Of a DNA stretch of 7,345 nucleotides, positions 1 to 5,096 are shown piece by piece. The stretch is from contig CALIRS010000199.1 of the NCBI GenBank assembly GCA_938042205.1, forward strand, positions 1 through 7,345. Reading direction: 5' to 3'. The number at the start of each line of letters is the position of its first letter. The stretch's first letter is position 1. Source of the DNA: an uncultured bacterium (lineage in GTDB: Bacteria > Actinomycetota > Aquicultoria > SKW223). A model generated the notes under the pieces. The model was not told the DNA's origin. It did not search any database and saw nothing but the letters and a program-made list of their open reading frames with translations. Position numbers and translations under genes: made by a program.

Positions 1-1
1 A

Positions 2-844
2 CTACTTGGCGAGAACTTCAGTATTGAAAGAATAGGGACTGATGGTGATTTTAAAAAAGCGATTAATCTTTTAAAACAGCTTGATGGGCGGGTTGATGCT
101 ATCGGGCTTGGAGGAATCGATATCTATCTTTTTGCCGGAGAGAAGAAGTATGTTATAAGAGATGCAAAGCGGTTGGTAGCTGCAGTGAAAGAGACGCCGG
201 TGGTTGATGGGAGTGGCTTGAAGCTTACTCTTGAAAAATTAGCCGTTAAGAAACTTGAAGAGAAAGGTTTTTCTTTCAAGGACAAGAAAGTATTGATGGT
301 TAGCGCGGTTGATAGATGGGGTCTGGCAGAAGCTCTATATGAAGCCGGTGCCAGGATTACGTTCGGAGATCTTATCTTCGGGCTTGGAATCCCCATTCCA
401 ATTAAAACTTTTGAATCTTTTAAAATTCTTGCCAGAACGCTTCTTCCATTGATCGTTAATATGCCTTTTAAAATTCTTTATCCTACTGGCAAAAAGCAGG
501 AGAAAGAACCCGGACACAGGTTTGCGCGATTCTACGATGAAGCAAATGTGGTTGCAGGAGATTTTCTTTTTTTAAGGAAGTATATGCCACAGGATATGAA
601 AGGCAAATGGATACTTACAAACACTATTACTAGGGATGATGTAGAGGAGCTAAAGAAAAGGGGTGTTTCATATTTGTTTACCACTACTCCAGAATTTGAA
701 GGAAGGTCTTTCGGAACAAATGTAATAGAAGGAGTGTTTGTAGCTTTGCTTGGTAAGCATCCGGACTTAATTACTAATGAGGATTATCTAAATCTGCTCA
801 AGAAATTAAATTATGAACCAAGAATTGAGAAGTTAGGAGTATAA
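2..844 (+). CDS. Conserved 'quinate 5-dehydrogenase'-labelled family protein, 5' partial
   Basis: The frame is open from the first complete codon and ends with TAA, giving 280 residues. The N-terminus lies upstream, probably about 15-25 residues away. I recognise the family from features such as IGTDGDF (visible residues 11-17), GLGGIDIYLFAG (35-46), TPVVDGSGLK (65-74), YPTGKKQE (160-167) and GRSFGTNVIE (234-243). Databases often call it quinate 5-dehydrogenase, and I know of no experimental basis for that. The NVTxPxK and GAGGA motifs of shikimate/quinate dehydrogenases are absent. A segment at 96-123 (VLMVSAVDRWGLAEAL, then an ITFGD end) looks like a degenerate Rossmann beta-alpha-beta unit, so nucleotide binding is possible but unproven. 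A mildly hydrophobic stretch lies at about 142-158 (LARTLLPLIVNMPFKIL). The stop is one base from the next start, so the two genes are probably co-translated and functionally linked. Family membership is fairly sure; the activity is unknown. Confidence 0.8.
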   Translation, partial: LLGENFSIERIGTDGDFKKAINLLKQLDGRVDAIGLGGIDIYLFAGEKKYVIRDAKRLVAAVKETPVVDGSGLKLTLEKLAVKKLEEKGFSFKDKKVLMVSAVDRWGLAEALYEAGARITFGDLIFGLGIPIPIKTFESFKILARTLLPLIVNMPFKILYPTGKKQEKEPGHRFARFYDEANVVAGDFLFLRKYMPQDMKGKWILTNTITRDDVEELKKRGVSYLFTTTPEFEGRSFGTNVIEGVFVALLGKHPDLITNEDYLNLLKKLNYEPRIEKLGV

Positions 845-845
845 C

Positions 846-1925
846 ATGGCTGACTTCGGTTTTTTAGTTCATCCTTTAGGTCTGGATGATGTTTATAAAA
901 AATATTCTTTTGCAAAGAAAGTTTCGCCAAAATTAGTAAAGAGTTTGCTGAGAAGGCGACCTCCCTTTGTTATTGGGGAGATGAGAGGCATTATCTCAGA
1001 AACTGGGAAATCAGTTGAAGGTGTAATAGTTGCCGTACCATTTCTTCCTGAACAATTTTACGAACTTGAAGAGAAAAAGATCCTGAAAAAAATTACCAAA
1101 GCAGTTAAAGTAGCTGCTGAAGAAGGAGCGAAGATCGTTGGATTAGGGGCTTTCACTGCTATACCTGGCAATGGCGGGCTTGATCTTAAGGGAAGAGTAT
1201 CTATTCCGGTGACTACAGGAAATTCCTATACAGTAGCTATCGCCATGGAATCTGTTCTGGAAGGCTTGAAAGTAATGGGCAGAAATCCAGAGGAATCTGT
1301 TCTGGCGGTTTTTGGTGCCACAGGCTCGATTGGAAGAACAGTGTCAATCATTCTTTCGCGAGAATTTAAGAAGTCCATTCTTGTGGGAAGGTCAAAGGAA
1401 ACGCTTGAGGATGTTGCTAAAGCAGTCCGCAAAAGTGGCGGAACAGAAGTCGAAACCACCACTGATCTTACAAAAATAAAAGAAGCGGATGCACTGGTTG
1501 CAGTTTCGAGTGCAGTTGAAGCAGTGATTGAACCAGAGATGCTGAAACCTGGTGCTGTTGTCTGTGATGTTGCTAGACCTCGAGACGTTTCAGCTTCAGT
1601 TATCAAGAAGAGAAATGATGTGCTGGTGATTGACGGTGGTGTAGTTTCTGTTCCCGGTAATTTTCATTCTACCTTTGAATTTGGCTTACCGCCTGGTAAG
1701 GCGCTTGCCTGCATGGCGGAGACAATGATTCTAACACTTGAAGGAAGATATGAATATTTTACTCTTGGAAAAGAAATTACCCCTGAAAGAGTTGAAGAGA
1801 TTCAAAATCTGGCTTTAAAGCATGGATTTCGAATTGGCGGATTTCGAAGCTTTGAAAAAGAGCTATCAATCGCTAAGATAGAAGAAATAAAGCGAAACGC
1901 AAAGATGGCATTAAAGATTTCTTGA
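846..1925 (+). CDS. Acyl-ACP reductase (AAR)-like NAD(P)-dependent dehydrogenase
   Basis: 359 residues, ATG start, with AGGAG at 835-839 six bases upstream. Compared from memory with cyanobacterial long-chain acyl-ACP reductase, which reduces acyl-ACP or acyl-CoA to a fatty aldehyde, it shows shared landmarks in the same order. These are the N-terminal FGFLVHPLGLDD (residues 4-15), GLGAF (99-103), TTGNSYT (123-129), the Rossmann loop GATGSIG (157-163), a VIDGGVV strand (261-267), ACMAE (288-292) and KHGFR (325-329). Cys289 falls where AAR has its acyl-thioester cysteine (ACFAE). The length is close to AAR (about 340). Proteins of this type outside cyanobacteria are often annotated as shikimate or predicted amino-acid dehydrogenases. 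No aldehyde-deformylating oxygenase, the usual cyanobacterial partner, is in the window; the partner here is the upstream orphan family. Superfamily placement is secure. Acyl-thioester reductase activity is inferred, and the substrate could be something other than a fatty acyl chain. Confidence 0.82.
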   Translation: MADFGFLVHPLGLDDVYKKYSFAKKVSPKLVKSLLRRRPPFVIGEMRGIISETGKSVEGVIVAVPFLPEQFYELEEKKILKKITKAVKVAAEEGAKIVGLGAFTAIPGNGGLDLKGRVSIPVTTGNSYTVAIAMESVLEGLKVMGRNPEESVLAVFGATGSIGRTVSIILSREFKKSILVGRSKETLEDVAKAVRKSGGTEVETTTDLTKIKEADALVAVSSAVEAVIEPEMLKPGAVVCDVARPRDVSASVIKKRNDVLVIDGGVVSVPGNFHSTFEFGLPPGKALACMAETMILTLEGRYEYFTLGKEITPERVEEIQNLALKHGFRIGGFRSFEKELSIAKIEEIKRNAKMALKIS

Positions 1926-1950
1926 AACTGCCAACCCGTGCTTATAAAAT
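1922..1950 (+). promoter_or_regulatory. Putative sigma-A-type promoter for hisG-queT-lysS
   Basis: TTGAAA at 1922-1927 and TAAAAT at 1945-1950 are separated by 17 bases. Each hexamer matches the consensus at five of six positions. The -35 box overlaps the TGA stop of the upstream gene (1923-1925). Transcription would start near 1957, just before the hisG ribosome-binding site (AGAGGTG, 1966-1972). No operator or riboswitch fits in the remaining leader. It is supported by sequence match only, and read-through from upstream is equally possible. Confidence 0.42.
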
Positions 1951-1976
1951 CTGCATGTTTATTTAAGAGGTGAAAA

Positions 1977-2849
1977 ATGTTAAAGATTGCTCTTCCTAAA
2001 GGAAGCCTTGAAGAGAAAACACTTCAGCTTTTTAAAGAAGCTGACCTCGAGGTGCTGAAAGAATCAAGAAACTATTTTTGCACTATTAAAGACCCCAGGG
2101 TTAAAGAGGTAAGAATTCTCAGGCCACAGGAAATACCGGCGTTTGTTGCAGAGGGCTATTTTGATCTTGGAATATCTGGTTATGACTGCATTATGGAAAA
2201 TGAAGCTGATGTTGAAATTATTGCAGAATTACCAATTTCGCGAGCTACAGCCCGTCCCGTTAAGTTAGTGGTAGCTGTTCCTGAAGATTCCGGAATTGAC
2301 AACGTTTCAAACATCCCCGATGGAGCAAGAGTGACCACTGAGTTTCCAAATATAACCCGGAAGTTTTTTGAACAGCATGGAAGAAAAGTGAAGGTTTACT
2401 ATTCACATGGTGCCACTGAAGCTAAAGTCCCTGATATTATGGATGTTGTAGTTGACTTGACAGAGACCGGAGAGACTTTAAGAAGAAACCGCTTGAAAAT
2501 AATTGGTACCATTCTGGAATCGACCACTCGACTTTTTGCCAATAAAGTCAGTTATCGTCATCCTGAAAAAAGGAGGGCAATTGACGAGATAAAAACCCTG
2601 CTTTTAGGAGTAATTGAAGCCAGGGGTAAAGTAATGCTTTCGATGAATGTTCCTGCCAAAAAACTTGATGACGTAATATCCATTCTTCCAGCAATGAAGA
2701 AACCAACAGTGTCACCGCTTTACAACTCTGATTACTACGAGGTGGTCACAGTAGTTGAAAAGGCAAACGTCAACATTATTCTTCCGGAACTGAAGGCAAA
2801 AGGGGCTGAAGATATTTTAGAAATTGCAATTTCTAAAATTGTTAAGTAG
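1977..2849 (+). CDS. hisG: ATP phosphoribosyltransferase, long form (HisG)
   Basis: 290 residues. The product condenses ATP with PRPP to phosphoribosyl-ATP, the first and feedback-controlled step of cytosolic histidine synthesis. Visible landmarks are IALPKGSL at the N-terminus (residues 4-11), LGISGYD (64-70), EFPNITRKFF (122-131), SHGATEAKVPD (143-153) and the PRPP-binding loop DVVVDLTETGETLRR (156-170). Residues from about 215 to 290 form the extra C-terminal regulatory domain (GKVMLSMNVP, then a TVSPLYN segment). This makes it the long, HisZ-independent form, in which histidine normally inhibits through that domain. The start is supported by AGAGGTG at 1966-1972. No other histidine gene is in the window, so it sits outside any his operon here. 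It is followed after 14 bases by queT. The assignment is firm; co-transcription with queT and lysS is inferred from spacing. Confidence 0.95.
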   Translation: MLKIALPKGSLEEKTLQLFKEADLEVLKESRNYFCTIKDPRVKEVRILRPQEIPAFVAEGYFDLGISGYDCIMENEADVEIIAELPISRATARPVKLVVAVPEDSGIDNVSNIPDGARVTTEFPNITRKFFEQHGRKVKVYYSHGATEAKVPDIMDVVVDLTETGETLRRNRLKIIGTILESTTRLFANKVSYRHPEKRRAIDEIKTLLLGVIEARGKVMLSMNVPAKKLDDVISILPAMKKPTVSPLYNSDYYEVVTVVEKANVNIILPELKAKGAEDILEIAISKIVK

Positions 2850-2863
2850 AAAGCAGCATCTTA

Positions 2864-3361
2864 ATGGTAGGAAAGAGAGAATTAATTCTTACTCGCGCAG
2901 CATTGATCGCAGCACTGTATATTGTTTTGACAGTGGTAATGGGTTATTACTCTTATGGACCTATTCAGGTGAGAATCTCTGAAGCACTTACCATTCTGCC
3001 AGTTTTTTTTCCTGAAGCTATTGCGGGGCTTTTTTTAGGGTGTTTGATAGCTAACATTTTTGGAGGATTCGGAATTTACGATATTGTTTTTGGTTCTTTA
3101 CTAACACTTTTGGCTGCTTTTCTCACTTACCTGTTTCGCAGAAGGGTGCCATTAGCATTTCTTTCGCCTGTAATTGTAAATGGATTTGGAGTTCCTCTCT
3201 ATCTTCAATTCCTTGTTAAAAATGTTCCTTACTGGCTGCTCGCGCTGCAGATAACTGCTGGAGAAGCTATTTCTATTTTTGGGCTCGGATCGCTGGTTTA
3301 CCTCGGAATTAAAAGAAATTTCCCGTCCGAAGAAAAAGAAAAACTTTTATTTACTATATAA
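2864..3361 (+). CDS. queT: Queuosine-precursor ECF transporter S component (QueT family)
   Basis: 165 residues of an integral membrane protein. Hydrophobic segments lie at roughly 8-28, 40-64, 68-90, 96-118 and 124-148. The family-defining stretch YGPIQVRISEALTILP (31-46) is intact, followed by GLFLGCLIANIFGG (55-68) and DIVFGSLLT (73-81). QueT proteins bind a 7-deazaguanine precursor of queuosine (preQ0/preQ1) and work with a shared EcfA-EcfA'-EcfT energising module. That module is not in this window and would have to be encoded elsewhere. The start codon has no clear Shine-Dalgarno site in the 14-base gap after hisG, so translation may be coupled to hisG. The ATG was kept because the first helix (RAALIAALY) follows it closely. 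No preQ1 riboswitch is seen upstream, although such genes often carry one in Bacillota. The tail after residue 150 is charged and poorly conserved. Family is confident; the exact ligand is inferred. Confidence 0.9.
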   Translation: MVGKRELILTRAALIAALYIVLTVVMGYYSYGPIQVRISEALTILPVFFPEAIAGLFLGCLIANIFGGFGIYDIVFGSLLTLLAAFLTYLFRRRVPLAFLSPVIVNGFGVPLYLQFLVKNVPYWLLALQITAGEAISIFGLGSLVYLGIKRNFPSEEKEKLLFTI

Positions 3362-3388
3362 TTTCAATCTGATTCTGAAAAATTGTTC

Positions 3389-3393
3389 AGGAG
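3389..3393 (+). promoter_or_regulatory. Ribosome-binding site that fixes the lysS start
   Basis: AGGAG lies five bases before the ATG at 3399. It selects this codon over the in-frame ATG at 3279, which would add 40 residues with no resemblance to LysS and would overlap queT by 83 bases. Confidence 0.75.
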
Positions 3394-3398
3394 TAGAT

Positions 3399-4895
3399 AT
3401 GGAAGAATTTCTGGAGACGGACCCTTTACTTGTAAGAAAAAAGAAACTTTTAGATCTCATAAAGTCAGGAGAAGAACCTTTTAAGAAAAGGTTTGCAAGA
3501 ACTCATATTATTGAAAGTTTACGGGAAAAATTTGGCGGGATCGCATCAGGTACTGAAACTGGTGAGATTGTCAGAATAGCCGGGAGATTGATGACTTTTC
3601 GGTATCACGGAAAGGCAACCTTTGCGGACATTCGGGATGGAAGCGAAAGAATTCAGCTTTTCACTTCAAGAGATGTGCTTGGTGAAAAACTTTACAAAAA
3701 GTTTTGTGATCTTGACATCGGAGACATTGTTGGAATTGAGGGTGAAGTTTTTAAAACAAGACGTGGCGAACTTTCCGTAAAGGTTCAAAAGTATGAACTT
3801 CTTGCCAAAGCACTGCGACCTTTGCCTGAGAAATGGCATGGCCTGAGGGATATCGAAACACGCTATCGACAGAGATACGTTGACCTCATTGTCAATGAAC
3901 AGGTCAGAGAAATATTTATTATTCGAAGCAAGGTGATAAAGCTTCTTCGAGAATTTTTGGACAAGAAAGGATTTATAGAGGTTGAAACTCCGATGCTTCA
4001 GCCAGTCCCCGGAGGAGCTACTGCAAGACCTTTTATCACTCATCATAATGCTCTAGATATGGATTTATATATGAGGGTTGCTCCTGAGCTCTATCTAAAG
4101 AGATTAGTTGTTGGTGGCTTTGAAAAAGTCTATGAGTTAAACCGGAACTTTCGAAACGAAGGCATTTCAGTTCGACATAATCCTGAGTTTACGATGCTTG
4201 AATTTTATCAGGCTTATGTAGACTATAACGACATGATGGATCTTGTGGAAGATCTATTAAACTATGTGGTAATTAATGTTAAAGGAACCCTTATTTTTGA
4301 ATATCAAGGAATGGAACTTAACTTTGAAAAACCATGGGAAAGGCTGACAATGCTGGAAGCTATTAAAGAATACGGGAACCTCGAAGTTTCTTTTGATATG
4401 GAAGTTGATGAACTCCGGAAAATTGCCGAATCCTCTGGGGTAGATGTTAAACCTTATTATGGTAAAGGTAAGCTAATAACAGAAATTTTTGAAAAGACTG
4501 CTGAAACGAAAATAGCAGGTCCAGTAATCGTGTATGATTACCCAGAAGAAGTATCACCTTTAGCAAAGAAGAAGAAAGATGCACCTTATCTTACGGAACA
4601 CTTTGAAGTAATTGCAGGCGGTCTTGAAATTGGCCCTTCCTTTTCCGAGCTTAATGATCCCGTTGATCAGGCTGAAAGATTTAAAGAACAAGTAAACCTT
4701 CTTAAGCGTGGTGAAGAAGAAGCACAACATTATGATTATGATTATATTAGAGCGTTGGAATATGGATTGCCTCCTACTGGTGGAGCCGGCATCGGGATTG
4801 ATAGACTTGTAATGCTTCTTACAAATATGCACTCTATTCGTGAAGTAATATTGTTTCCACATTTAAGACCTGAATCCAGGGTCGATGAAGATTGA
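3399..4895 (+). CDS. lysS: Lysyl-tRNA synthetase, class II (LysS)
   Basis: 498 residues, the normal bacterial length. It charges tRNA-Lys with lysine in the cytosol. An N-terminal OB-fold anticodon-binding domain covers about 55-140 (VRIAGRLMTFRYHGKATFADI region). The class II catalytic core follows. Motif 1 centres on VETPMLQPVPGG (195-206), motif 2 on NRNFRNEGIS (248-257) with HNPEFTMLEFYQAY (260-273), and motif 3 on GGAGIGIDRL (461-470). Residues matching E. coli lysine-binding Glu240, Arg262, Glu278 and Tyr280 are present as Glu230, Arg252, Glu268 and Tyr270. In the later loop, E. coli has GNGFSELND with Asn424, Phe426 and Glu428; here it reads GPSFSELND, so Phe415 and Glu417 are kept but Pro413 replaces the asparagine. 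The gene lies 37 bases after queT, with no T-box leader and no room for one. Function is essentially certain; the consequence of the proline is unknown. Confidence 0.97.
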   Translation: MEEFLETDPLLVRKKKLLDLIKSGEEPFKKRFARTHIIESLREKFGGIASGTETGEIVRIAGRLMTFRYHGKATFADIRDGSERIQLFTSRDVLGEKLYKKFCDLDIGDIVGIEGEVFKTRRGELSVKVQKYELLAKALRPLPEKWHGLRDIETRYRQRYVDLIVNEQVREIFIIRSKVIKLLREFLDKKGFIEVETPMLQPVPGGATARPFITHHNALDMDLYMRVAPELYLKRLVVGGFEKVYELNRNFRNEGISVRHNPEFTMLEFYQAYVDYNDMMDLVEDLLNYVVINVKGTLIFEYQGMELNFEKPWERLTMLEAIKEYGNLEVSFDMEVDELRKIAESSGVDVKPYYGKGKLITEIFEKTAETKIAGPVIVYDYPEEVSPLAKKKKDAPYLTEHFEVIAGGLEIGPSFSELNDPVDQAERFKEQVNLLKRGEEEAQHYDYDYIRALEYGLPPTGGAGIGIDRLVMLLTNMHSIREVILFPHLRPESRVDED

Positions 4896-4896
4896 A

Positions 4897-4953
4897 AAAA
4901 ATGTTGAAAAGAACAGATCTGAACACGGATACACTTAAGATTCAACAATTTTT
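4897..4953 (+). terminator. Weak AT-rich inverted repeat after lysS, possible terminator
   Basis: ATGTTGAA-type bases ending at 4908 can pair with TTCAACA at 4941-4947 (7 bp). After one bulged A, a run of A (4897-4901) pairs with the T run at 4949-4953. The enclosed loop is 32 bases. The stem is GC-poor and the loop long, so it is a poor intrinsic terminator. It is listed because it is the only stem plus T-run between lysS and clpC. Confidence 0.25.
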
Positions 4954-5042
4954 CCTGCTTATTGTTTATATCAGAATGAATCTTGCCGATTATGAGAGAG
5001 AGCAGATAATAGCGTTTTAGAAAAACAGGTAAATCTTACTCA

Positions 5043-5071
5043 TTGACATGTGGCTTTCAGGGTTTAAAAAT
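5043..5071 (+). promoter_or_regulatory. Putative clpC promoter
   Basis: A perfect TTGACA -35 box lies at 5043-5048. The -10 is weak: AAAAAT at 5066-5071 (17-base spacer) or TAAAAA at 5065-5070 (16-base spacer). The transcript would start only about 20 bases before the clpC ATG, leaving room for the ribosome-binding site and little else. A weaker alternative upstream is TTGCCG at 4983-4988 with GATAAT at 5005-5010. No CtsR direct repeat (GGTCAAA type), CIRCE or HAIR element is visible in 4896-5096. Confidence 0.35.
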
Positions 5072-5096
5072 AGGTATAAGAGGCGAGGCGTAAAAG

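Noticed and set aside
173..844. TTG at 173 as the start of the first gene
   Set aside because: The same frame is open to the window edge, and the upstream 57 codons encode conserved family sequence (IGTDGDF, GLGGIDIYLFAG), so the gene is simply truncated.
1247..1305. 14-base direct repeat GGAATCTGTTCTGG at 1247 and 1292
   Set aside because: The copies are 45 bases apart in frame and both encode ESVL within the AAR-like gene; coincidental codon reuse is the simplest explanation.
2850..2863. preQ1 riboswitch before queT
   Set aside because: Only 14 bases separate hisG and queT, and no preQ1-type stem with an A-rich tail is present there or before hisG.
3279..3398. N-terminal extension of LysS by 40 residues
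   Set aside because: It overlaps queT, has no LysS resemblance, and a proper ribosome-binding site precedes the ATG at 3399.
4955..5005. CTGCT / AGCAG inverted pair in the spacer
   Set aside because: Five-base arms about 40 bases apart are expected by chance and no further pairing supports a stem.
4976..5020. 14-codon reading frame in the lysS-clpC spacer
   Set aside because: No ribosome-binding site and no resemblance to Lsr2, CtsR, McsA or McsB; too short to support as a gene.
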